DNA of 21,984 nt, taken from the NCBI GenBank assembly GCA_910587555.1, contig CAJULV010000063.1:1-21984 (forward strand), in the 5' to 3' direction. The notes under the pieces are model-generated. The model had not been told where the DNA came from and did no database searches. It saw only the letters and a list, made by a program, of their open reading frames with translations. The stretch comes from an uncultured Acetatifactor sp. (GTDB lineage: Bacteria > Bacillota > Clostridia > Lachnospirales > Lachnospiraceae). Both the position numbers and the translations under genes were made by a program. The first letter of the stretch is position 1. Each line of letters opens with the position of its first letter. Below, in pieces: positions 15,531 to 21,984 of this stretch.

Positions 15531-16063
15531 CAGAGCGATTGGAATCAACTGTAAATACTTCTGAAAACAAGGGTGGGAAAGTATTTCCTGCCCTTTGCAG
15601 CGTGTTGGGGACGCTGATTTTGCTGGGAGTCATTGCGGCTTTTCTTCCGCTGACCGTACCCAGGCTGATGGGATATGAGATTTATGAGGTGGTGAGCGGG
15701 AGCATGGAACCGGAGATTCCGGTGGGAAGCGTAATCTATGTAAAGGCGGCGGAGCCGGAAACCATAGAAGAAGGTGATATCATCGTCTTCTCCAGGGACG
15801 GTTCGATGGTTACCCACCGGGTGCAGGAGAACCGGTATGTGGAGGGAGAGTTTATCACCAAAGGGGATGCCAACAGTGGGGAAGACCCGGAGCCGGTGGG
15901 ATATGGGAGCCTGGAAGGCAAGGTGGAGCGTCACATCCCCGCGCTGGGGATTGTAATGAGCCTGCTGGCAGGGAATACAGGGAAACTGTATGCCGTGATC
16001 CTGCTGGGCTGCGGCGTGATGTTCCACATGCTGGCGAGGATTCTCAGGAGCCGCTATACCTGA
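15527..16063 (+). CDS. sipW: SipW-type (ER-type, Ser/His) signal peptidase
   Basis: A 178-residue signal peptidase that overlaps the preceding stop by ATGA. A membrane helix lies at about 20-44 and another near the C-terminus (152-172). The catalytic Ser is in VVSGSMEPEIPVGS (Ser59). The general base is His97 in SMVTHRV, in place of the Lys of ordinary bacterial enzymes, and FITKGDANSGEDPEPV supplies the conserved Asp residues. This is the ER/SipW class, which in Bacillus processes TasA-like fibre proteins. Its proximity to the two TasA-like genes supports the same job here. The longer in-frame start at 15479 is rejected because it would lie inside the upstream gene and ATGA coupling is the local rule. 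It is the last gene before a strong terminator. Confidence 0.93.
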   Translation: MTERLESTVNTSENKGGKVFPALCSVLGTLILLGVIAAFLPLTVPRLMGYEIYEVVSGSMEPEIPVGSVIYVKAAEPETIEEGDIIVFSRDGSMVTHRVQENRYVEGEFITKGDANSGEDPEPVGYGSLEGKVERHIPALGIVMSLLAGNTGKLYAVILLGCGVMFHMLARILRSRYT

Positions 16064-16097
16064 TGGAGACGGCAGTTTTGCAGCAGCAGTCCCTATT

Positions 16098-16121
16098 AGC
16101 CCGGTTTTGCGGGCTTTTTTT
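16098..16121 (+). terminator. Rho-independent terminator of the surface-protein array
   Basis: A 6-bp GC-rich stem, AGCCCG (16098-16103) and CGGGCT (16110-16115), with loop GTTTTG, is followed by a run of seven further T residues. It lies 34 bp after the SipW stop and is the only convincing terminator downstream of base 1 in the array. Confidence 0.9.
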
Positions 16122-16162
16122 CATGGGAGCCGTATCTGTTTCCGGCTTAGGATTTTTTCAAG

Positions 16163-16191
16163 TTGACAGTGCCTTATCCTTCCATTAAAAT
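16163..16191 (+). promoter_or_regulatory. Sigma-A-type promoter for the YitT-family gene
   Basis: A perfect TTGACA -35 (16163-16168), a 17-bp spacer and a TAAAAT -10 (16186-16191). Transcription would start near 16198, leaving about 100 nt of leader before the ATG at 16299. A strong constitutive promoter is expected. Confidence 0.85.
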
Positions 16192-16298
16192 GAATTTATC
16201 AGTGTATTGCGGAGACAGTATTTAGAGAAGGAATCAGGACAGAAAGTACTGTGTTCATACATTTGGAAAAGACAATCAGGTAAAGGGAAGGGCTATTT

Positions 16299-17192
16299 AT
16301 GGGGACAAAGAATAGGATGGGGACAGGGAATAACGGCAGTTTGAAAGGAATGAAAGCAGTACAGGAACTGGCGGTGTTGGCGGCAGCTACCCTGATTACG
16401 GCGGCAGCGGTTTTCTTTTTTCTGATGCCCAGCCATGCGGCGGTAAGTTCCGTATCCGGCCTGGCCATTGTACTGTCGAATTTCATACCCCTGAATGTAT
16501 CCGGTATCACCATGGGGCTGAATATGATTCTGCTGATTGCCGGGTTCCTGCTGTGCGGTCATGATTTCGGGTTCAAGACAGTGTATACCTCTGTGCTGCT
16601 GCCGGTGTTTATCGGCATGTTCGAGATCTTTCTGCCGGACTATACTTCTTTAACCGGAGACGCGGCCCTTGACGTGGTCTGCTATATTTTTACCGTCAGC
16701 ATCGGCCTGAGCATTTTGTTTAATCGGAATGCTTCCTCCGGGGGGCTTGACATTATCGCCAAGATTATGAACCGGTATCTGCATATGGATCTGGGCAAGG
16801 CCATGAGCCTCAGCGGCATGGTGGTGGCGCTGAGTTCGGCATTGGTATATGATACGAAGACCGTGGTGCTAAGCGTGCTGGGAACCTATCTCAACGGGAT
16901 GGTACTGGACCATTTTATTTTCGGACAGAAGATCAAGCGGCGGGTGTGCATTATCTCAAAGAACAGGGAAGAGCAGATTCGGGACTGGATTTTACATACG
17001 CTGAAAAGCGGGGCAACCATTTACCAGGCCCAGGGCGCCTATGACGGTGTAGTCAGAAATGAAATCATTACCATTGTGGATAAGAATGAGTACCAGAAGC
17101 TGATGCAGTATGTGACCAAGGAGGACCCGGAGGCGTTTCTTACGGTTTATAATGTGAGCGATATGCGGTATGTTCCCAAAAACGGGGCGTAG
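16299..17192 (+). CDS. YitT-family membrane protein with DUF2179 C-terminal domain
   Basis: A 297-residue integral membrane protein with ribosome site AAGGGAAGGG (16283-16292). Five or so membrane helices lie in residues 20-200, with family landmarks FLMPSHAAVSSVSGLAIVLS, the middle NRNASSGGLDIIAKIMNRYL and KTVVLSVLGTYLNGMVLDHF. The soluble C-terminus (about 205-297) matches DUF2179, with GATIYQAQGAYDG, VRNEIITIVDKNEY and DPEAFLTVYNVSDM. Length and layout are those of normal full-size YitT proteins. The function of the family is not established; transport or membrane homeostasis roles have been suggested. It has its own promoter and terminator and appears unrelated to the pilus genes. An alternative start at 16317 would remove six residues. 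Confidence 0.93.
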   Translation: MGTKNRMGTGNNGSLKGMKAVQELAVLAAATLITAAAVFFFLMPSHAAVSSVSGLAIVLSNFIPLNVSGITMGLNMILLIAGFLLCGHDFGFKTVYTSVLLPVFIGMFEIFLPDYTSLTGDAALDVVCYIFTVSIGLSILFNRNASSGGLDIIAKIMNRYLHMDLGKAMSLSGMVVALSSALVYDTKTVVLSVLGTYLNGMVLDHFIFGQKIKRRVCIISKNREEQIRDWILHTLKSGATIYQAQGAYDGVVRNEIITIVDKNEYQKLMQYVTKEDPEAFLTVYNVSDMRYVPKNGA

Positions 17193-17254
17193 GGAAAGGG
17201 GGAACGGGGTCCCTGGGCCTGTATCTGTAAAACCAAATCTGACTGGATCTGTGC

Positions 17255-17283
17255 AACAGGGCTGTTTCAGCCCTGTTTTTTTG
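17255..17283 (+). terminator. Rho-independent terminator after the YitT-family gene
   Basis: A 7-bp perfect stem, CAGGGCT (17257-17263) and AGCCCTG (17269-17275), with loop GTTTC, extendable by two A:T pairs and followed by a T run to 17282. It lies about 65 bp after the stop. Confidence 0.9.
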
Positions 17284-17385
17284 CAATTCAGGTTCTCACA
17301 CATACAATTGAGGAAAAAAACAACAAAAGAGGAGAAAACGGGGTAAAATAAAAAAAGCGAATGAATTTGAGTGGGAGGTATCTGT

Positions 17386-17445
17386 TTGAACAAAGGGCAA
17401 ATATTGATTGGTATCGTTGAAGCGCACAGGGAGGTATCAGCATGA
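17386..17445 (+). CDS. Candidate 19-codon leader ORF coupled to the ABC exporter gene
   Basis: A TTG start at 17386 follows GGGAGG (17373-17378) at about 7 bp. The frame encodes MNKGQILIGIVEAHREVSA, and its TGA (17443-17445) overlaps the exporter ATG (17442) as ATGA. An in-frame TGA at 17362 limits the ORF upstream; GTG 17371 is an alternative start. It could be a leader peptide for translational coupling, a small functional peptide or chance. There is no recognisable processing site. The 249-bp gap holding it otherwise contains the upstream terminator and a TAAAAT (17344-17349) without a good -35. Confidence 0.4.
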   Translation: MNKGQILIGIVEAHREVSA

Positions 17446-19379
17446 AAAAGGCGAAGAGGGAAGCAAAGAAAAAAGCAGGGAACAGGGTTCACGGACTCAT
17501 CAGCAACTACTGGTTCCTGTACAAAGGATTTTTTAAAAACAGCAGGTGGAATATCCTGTTTGTGACGATGAGCCTGGTGGGAGGTATAGCTGTTGCCTAC
17601 ATAGAACTGTTTATTCCCAAAACGGCGGTAGCCCTGGTGATGGAGAAGGTATCGACGGGAAGGCTGGTGGGCGTGCTGCTGGGGATGGCGCTGGTCTATT
17701 TTCTGTTCCGGCAGAGCTGGATAGCAGGATATGAACTGCTCGGTAATGCGGGGCTGAAATACCGGCATGTATTGGAGGAGCAGATGCTGAATAAAATCTG
17801 CCGTACCCCCTACAGCAACCTGGAGAATTCCGAATACAAGAAGAGGATCAGCCAGGCGCAGCATCTGTATTATCATTGGGACAGAGACGCCAGAGTGTGT
17901 ATATGGGGGTCTCTCTATGCGATGCATCTGCTGATTCAGATTCCCGTCACCTCCGGAATGCTGGTCACGCTGCACCCGGTGGTGATCCTGGTGATGGCGG
18001 CGGGGACATGGCTGCAGTATGAGGCGGGGAAACGCCCCCTGGCCTGGGAGAAAAAGCACAGGGACGCCTGGATACCGCTGGAGCGGAAGAGTACTTATAT
18101 TTCAGAGAAGATGGGAAATTTCTACTGTGCCAAGGATGTGCGGCTGTATGCGGCGGACCGCTGGCTGCTGCCAAAGTATCAGGGACTGCTGGGAGAGCGC
18201 AGGAAATGGAAGAAAAAACAGCGGGCCCAGGCTGCTTCGGTGAGCTTTCTGAGCAGATTTGTGGAGATGGTAAAGCAGGTGTTTGTATACGGATTCCTGA
18301 TATGGGGCGTCTTGGAGGAGAAGGTCAGGCCGGATGATTTTATCCTGTATGTGGGGCTGGCGCTGTCCCTGAGCGGTGTTCTGACAGAGATATCCGGAGC
18401 GCTGAGGAGATTGCGGGAAAATGAACTATCCATTGCGGATTACCGTAAAATGATGGAGGAGCCGGATTCTGGGAGGAGGGAGAGGAGCGGAAGGCCGGAG
18501 GGGAACCAGGGGGAGTGCCGCGGCGCATCGTCCGAAAGCTGCGGGCAGCCCTGTACCGCCCCCGGCATTACCTTCTCCCATGTGTCCTTCGCGTATGGAG
18601 AGGAAGGGGAGGAAACCCTGAAGGATGTGGACATTACCATCCGCCCGGGGGAGAAAATCGCGCTGGTGGGACCCAACGGCGCAGGCAAAACCACCCTGAT
18701 CAAGCTGCTCTGCGGAATGTATGAGCCTACGAAAGGAGAGATTCTCCTGAACGGAAGGCCGTCTGTCCTGTGGAGCCTGGAGGAATGGTACCGGCTTTTC
18801 TCCGTGGTATTCCAGGATGTGGGAGTACTCCCGGCCACCATTGCGGAAAATGTGGCGGCCTGCGCGCCGGAGGAGGCGGACCGGGAGCGGGTGAGGAAAT
18901 GCCTGGAACAGGCGGGACTGTGGGAGAAGGTGGAAAGCCTGCCCTATGGAATGGACACCAATGTGCAGAAGGAGGTATTCAGCGATGGGCAAAACCTGTC
19001 CGGCGGTGAGAACCAGAAGCTCCTTTTGGCCCGGGCCATCTATCGGGAAGCGCCCATCCTGGTTTTGGACGAACCTACGGCTGCCCTGGACGCCATTGCG
19101 GAAAACGAGCTGTATCAGAGATATAACGAGCTGACCCGGAACAGAACCTCTCTGTTTATTTCCCACCGGCTGGCAAGCACGCAGTTTTGCGACCGCATCC
19201 TGATGCTGGAGGAGGGCAGGATCGTGGAGCAGGGCAGCCATGAAGAGCTGATGGGGAAAAAGGGCGCATATTACCGGATGTTCCAGGTGCAGAGCCATTA
19301 TTATCAGAAGGACAGGAAGGAAGGATTTTCATCGCAGATGGATCCGGCATGGGAGGTGAGCGGTTATGTCAGCAACTGA
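17442..19379 (+). CDS. ABC exporter, permease-ATPase half-transporter (first of pair)
   Basis: A 645-residue half-transporter. A basic N-terminus is followed by a membrane domain (about 35-340) with six predicted helices, then a cytoplasmic ATPase. ATPase motifs: Walker A GPNGAGKTT (from Gly410), Q-loop FQDVGV, signature LSGGE (519-523), Walker B ILVLDE with Asp543, D-loop AALD and H-loop ISHRL. All key residues are intact. The linker joining the halves (about 342-385) is unusual: rich in Gly, Arg and Ser, with three Cys (ECRGASSESCGQPC). The 3' end overlaps the second transporter gene by 14 bp, so the two probably form a heterodimeric exporter. The substrate is unknown; candidates are peptides, lipids or drugs. 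The 19-codon ORF upstream is coupled to it. Confidence 0.93.
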   Translation: MKKAKREAKKKAGNRVHGLISNYWFLYKGFFKNSRWNILFVTMSLVGGIAVAYIELFIPKTAVALVMEKVSTGRLVGVLLGMALVYFLFRQSWIAGYELLGNAGLKYRHVLEEQMLNKICRTPYSNLENSEYKKRISQAQHLYYHWDRDARVCIWGSLYAMHLLIQIPVTSGMLVTLHPVVILVMAAGTWLQYEAGKRPLAWEKKHRDAWIPLERKSTYISEKMGNFYCAKDVRLYAADRWLLPKYQGLLGERRKWKKKQRAQAASVSFLSRFVEMVKQVFVYGFLIWGVLEEKVRPDDFILYVGLALSLSGVLTEISGALRRLRENELSIADYRKMMEEPDSGRRERSGRPEGNQGECRGASSESCGQPCTAPGITFSHVSFAYGEEGEETLKDVDITIRPGEKIALVGPNGAGKTTLIKLLCGMYEPTKGEILLNGRPSVLWSLEEWYRLFSVVFQDVGVLPATIAENVAACAPEEADRERVRKCLEQAGLWEKVESLPYGMDTNVQKEVFSDGQNLSGGENQKLLLARAIYREAPILVLDEPTAALDAIAENELYQRYNELTRNRTSLFISHRLASTQFCDRILMLEEGRIVEQGSHEELMGKKGAYYRMFQVQSHYYQKDRKEGFSSQMDPAWEVSGYVSN

Positions 19380-21204
19380 GAAAAGGGAGAAGGGGAAAGC
19401 GGGCAGGGTCCTGCGGATCTACAGACGGGCTTTCGGGATGATGCGCCGGGAGTTTGGCGGCTATATGACGGCGGAGATTATGGACTGGGTGATTAGTGCC
19501 TGCAGCCCCTATTGGGGGATCTGGTTTTCAGCCAGGCTTCTGGACGAGATACTGGGGGATCGGTCTGTCAGAAACCTGATTCTGTATGCGGCGCTGCTGC
19601 TGGGCGGCAATCTGATCCTGCAATTTTGCCAGGAGTTTTTCTCTGTATTGTCCGATCACCGGAAATTCGAGTTTTCGGAAAAACAGAATATGATCTTTGC
19701 CAGAAAGATGATAGAGCTGGACTACAGCCTGCTGGAGGAGGAGAGGACCCACATGCTCCTGAACCGGGTGGTGCGGGAGAGCTATAATGAGGGCAAGAAT
19801 ATGGAAGGTATTCGGAGAAGCCTGCCGAACATTTTAAGCTGTCTGGCGGGGATGGGGCTGTCCGTGGCCATGGTGTGGGAGCTGGCGGTGCGGATACGGG
19901 ACTATGGGGTCCTCACACTGCTTTTCATCCTGGCGGCGGCTTTTGGCATCTGGATCAGCACGAAATGTTACTCGATGATCGGCCGGCTCCATATGGAATG
20001 CCACCGTTCCATCAGCGAGAACTGTGTCCAGAGAGATGTCTATCTGCATTATTTTAACCAGTACGAGAGGGGGAAGGAAATCCGCATCTATCAGCTGGGC
20101 AAGCTGATGATCGGCAGGTTGATGGAAACCCATCATTTTAACGACAGGGCGCTGGACAGGCGCGACTGTAAAACCGTTCCGCTGGGCATAGTGTCCGGAT
20201 TTGCCAAGGAGGGTACTATGGCCATGGTATACTGTCTGACAGGCTTCGCCGCGCTGATGGGAAAGATTACATTGGGCGGCATGACGCAGTACGTTTTCAG
20301 CATCAACCGGTTCATAGAAGATCTGAGAAGGTTTTGGGGAGAAGCGGTACTCCTGTGGTATAACGCGGATTATCTGGAACGGTATTTCGAGTACCTGGAT
20401 TTGCCCAGCCGGATGAAGAAGGGCTGCCTGCCGGTGGAAAAAAGGGTGGACGGGGACTATCAAATTGCCTTCGAGCATGTGTCCTTCCGCTATCCGGGCA
20501 GCGAAGCCTATGCCCTGAGGGATATCAATCTGGAATTCCAGGTGGGGGAGAAGATGGCTGTGGTAGGCATGAACGGCAGCGGTAAGTCTACTTTTATTAA
20601 GCTCCTGTGCAGGCTCTATGAACCCACGGAAGGGGTGATCACCATGAACGGCATCGATATCCGGCGCTATGATTATCAGGAATATTTAAGCCTGTTCTCC
20701 GTGGTATTCCAGGATTTCAAACTGTTTTCCTTTACTCTGGGGGAGAATGTGGCGATGGCGGAGACGTATTCGGAGGAAAAGGTTCGGGATGCCCTGGAGA
20801 AGGCGGGACTGGGGGAATTCCTGCAGCACCGAAAGGACGGTATGAAAACTGTTCTCTATCGGGATTTCGATAATGACGGCGTGGAGGTGTCCGGCGGGGA
20901 GGCCCAGAAGCTCGCACTGGCAAGAGCGGTCTGTAAGGGAGCGCCCTTCGTGCTGCTGGACGAGCCGACGGCTGCCCTGGATCCGAAAGCGGAGTATGAG
21001 ATTTACAAGCGGTTCAACGACCTGGTGGCGGATCGGACCACGGTGTACATTTCCCACCGTATGTCTTCCTGCCGGTTCTGCGGGGATATCGCGGTGTTCC
21101 ATGAGGGGCAGGTCGTGCAGAGAGGCAGCCATGAAGCGCTGATGGAGGAGAGAAACGGAAAGTATTACGAACTGTGGACGGCGCAGTCTCAGTATTATCA
21201 GTAG
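19366..21204 (+). CDS. ABC exporter, permease-ATPase half-transporter (second of pair)
   Basis: A 612-residue half-transporter starting within the end of the previous gene, with GGGAGG at 19351-19356. The membrane domain covers about residues 25-330. ATPase motifs: Walker A GMNGSGKST (from Gly401), Q-loop FQDFKL, signature VSGGE (508-512, Val for the usual Leu), Walker B FVLLDE with Asp532, D-loop AALD and H-loop ISHRM. The loop before the signature carries an acidic insert (YRDFDNDG). The motif set is intact on both subunits, so neither nucleotide site looks obviously degenerate. The ends of both proteins are alike (QSHYYQ, QSQYYQ), indicating origin by tandem duplication. No clear terminator follows. 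Confidence 0.93.
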   Translation: MSATEKREKGKAGRVLRIYRRAFGMMRREFGGYMTAEIMDWVISACSPYWGIWFSARLLDEILGDRSVRNLILYAALLLGGNLILQFCQEFFSVLSDHRKFEFSEKQNMIFARKMIELDYSLLEEERTHMLLNRVVRESYNEGKNMEGIRRSLPNILSCLAGMGLSVAMVWELAVRIRDYGVLTLLFILAAAFGIWISTKCYSMIGRLHMECHRSISENCVQRDVYLHYFNQYERGKEIRIYQLGKLMIGRLMETHHFNDRALDRRDCKTVPLGIVSGFAKEGTMAMVYCLTGFAALMGKITLGGMTQYVFSINRFIEDLRRFWGEAVLLWYNADYLERYFEYLDLPSRMKKGCLPVEKRVDGDYQIAFEHVSFRYPGSEAYALRDINLEFQVGEKMAVVGMNGSGKSTFIKLLCRLYEPTEGVITMNGIDIRRYDYQEYLSLFSVVFQDFKLFSFTLGENVAMAETYSEEKVRDALEKAGLGEFLQHRKDGMKTVLYRDFDNDGVEVSGGEAQKLALARAVCKGAPFVLLDEPTAALDPKAEYEIYKRFNDLVADRTTVYISHRMSSCRFCGDIAVFHEGQVVQRGSHEALMEERNGKYYELWTAQSQYYQ

Positions 21205-21500
21205 GAGAGATTTTTTTGATACCCGGAGAACCGGATAGTCTTATACAGCTCGATAAGGACACCCATAATCCGCCTGCCCTTTGAAGTAACATGGTAACGC
21301 CTGGAGCAGGGGACTTTTTTGATCAGTCCATGCGGCCGCAGCTTCTTCAGGGTACGGCTGGTCCTGGAACTGAGTTTTTTCGCATCCCGCATGCCTGGAA
21401 AGACAACCTTCCCGATATCCCGGTTGCAGAAGCCGTTTACCAAATATCTGCCATCCATACCATAGCCAGGGAACTGGAAATGTCCGGCGGGAATGAGCAT
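21198..21500 (-). pseudogene. C-terminal remnant of a winged-helix-tailed protein
   Basis: A 100-codon minus-strand frame whose last 85 residues look like real protein. DGRYLVNGFCNRDIGKVVFP, SRTSRTLKKLRPHGLIKKVP and RRYHVTSKGRRIM follow the C-terminal winged-helix pattern of a large uncharacterised protein family (typical form: NGFxNxDI...TRxLxKLRxHGLIKKxPxxxRYxVTxKGxxxM), whose members I recall as several hundred residues long. Residues 1-14 do not fit the family. An in-frame stop lies eight codons upstream of the ATG. The rest of the gene is not found at 21501-21984. I infer a 5'-truncated, probably dead copy. It overlaps the exporter gene end by 7 bp in convergent orientation. Confidence 0.5.
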
Positions 21501-21724
21501 GGCCTCATTTCTGGCATGGCGTCTTTACGGCCTGGTCCTGTCGTGAGTATGGAATCATTTTACCGCAGATTTTTTCCCATCCAACAGGAAACTTCTGAAA
21601 TATACAATTCGAGGGCTGAAATGACAGCAATTGAAGGGAGGGGTTTTTGAATGGGAGACGGCAGCAAATTCAAATGAGGAGTAAATTATCTTCGAAAATT
21701 ACCCTGGATAATCTTTTTTTCCTC

Positions 21725-21752
21725 TTGTGTGAGACCGGGGAAGTATTATAAT
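21725..21752 (+). promoter_or_regulatory. Candidate promoter upstream of the structured right-end region
   Basis: A perfect TATAAT -10 (21747-21752) lies 16 bp after a poor -35, TTGTGT (21725-21730). The transcript would enter the hairpin-rich stretch at 21849-21980 and leave the window. The weak -35 makes this tentative. Confidence 0.4.
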
Positions 21753-21848
21753 GAAGAACATGATCAGGATGACTTTGGCTGAGAGAGAACAGGAGGTTAT
21801 CCGAAAAATTTCCCGGCCGGGCGGTAAAACCGTGTATCGGCTTATATA

Positions 21849-21980
21849 GTCCAGCTAAGAAATGTCTGTGCTTTTGAAAAGTGATTCTTGCTGGACAGTA
21901 AAGTCGCACGAAAGGAACTTTTTTGAGTTCCCTTTCGAATAAAAGTTTCTCTCATTACAGGTGTGTCGAAGCGACTTTAC
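21849..21980 (+). other. Nested inverted repeats at the right end of the window
   Basis: Three structures occur in 132 bp. The first pairs GTCCAGC (21849-21855) plus AAGAA with TTCTT plus GCTGGAC (21890-21896): 12 bp with one bulged T. The second is an outer perfect 10-bp repeat, GTAAAGTCGC (21898-21907) and GCGACTTTAC (21971-21980). Inside it, CGAAAGGAAC (21909-21918) pairs with GTTCCCTTTCG (21927-21937) with one bulged C. No ORF crosses the region. Candidates are a structured leader RNA for a gene beyond the window, a small RNA, or the end of a mobile element. The rest of 21501-21848 shows no gene that I can support. Confidence 0.6.
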
Positions 21981-21984
21981 CCTT

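Noticed and set aside
17308..17349. Promoter for the ABC exporter from TTGAGG and TAAAAT
   Set aside because: The spacer would be 30 bp, far beyond the usable range; TAAAAT alone has no suitable -35.
21291..21650. 119-codon plus-strand frame after the exporter genes
   Set aside because: It is the antisense of the winged-helix remnant in its first half, with no ribosome site or recognisable pattern.
21685..21720. Terminator (ATTATC/GATAAT stem and T run) for the exporter operon
   Set aside because: The stem is only 6 bp and AT-rich, with a 16-nt loop, and it lies about 480 bp after the stop codon.

Overview
The window looks like a chromosomal segment of a gut-type Firmicute, most likely a Lachnospiraceae relative. 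The grounds are moderate GC with strong AGGAGG-type ribosome sites, a BTAD regulator with a degenerate GGDEF-like tail, sortase-anchored surface proteins with HxHxxxC repeats, and a YitT protein. This placement is an inference from protein families, not from a search.

Left part (1-16121): one long co-directional array. It starts with the 3' end of a BTAD-type regulator. A possible SARP-like operator/promoter follows (507-549). Then come a small Lachnospiraceae-type protein, a coiled-coil protein with 117-bp internal repeats, a Ser/Lys type I signal peptidase, a 1893-residue LPETG surface protein (probable pilus tip adhesin) with 23 His/Cys repeat units, an LPSTG backbone pilin, a class C sortase and a pilin-like protein without a sorting signal. 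After these come two TasA/camelysin-like proteins, a protein ending in a VRTGD-type anchor, a membrane-anchored MucBP-like protein and a SipW-type (Ser/His) signal peptidase. Gaps are short and several genes overlap by ATGA. The only convincing terminator is at 16098-16121, so the array plausibly works as one operon or a few coupled ones. The logic appears to be two surface-assembly routes side by side: a covalent sortase-built pilus, and a SipW/TasA-like fibre, each with its own signal peptidase.

Middle and right part (16122-21204): a monocistronic YitT/DUF2179 membrane protein with a near-consensus promoter and its own terminator. Next are a 19-codon ORF translationally coupled to the next gene, and two overlapping genes for an ABC exporter pair.

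Right end (21205-21984): no intact gene. It holds a minus-strand C-terminal remnant of a winged-helix-tailed protein, then a plus-strand promoter-like site followed by nested inverted repeats that run to the window edge.

The points most worth checking are the SARP-like repeat array, the double signal-peptidase hybrid locus, the His/Cys repeats, the hairpin cluster between pilin and sortase, the direct-repeat-flanked hairpin at 12193-12331, and the structured DNA at the right end.
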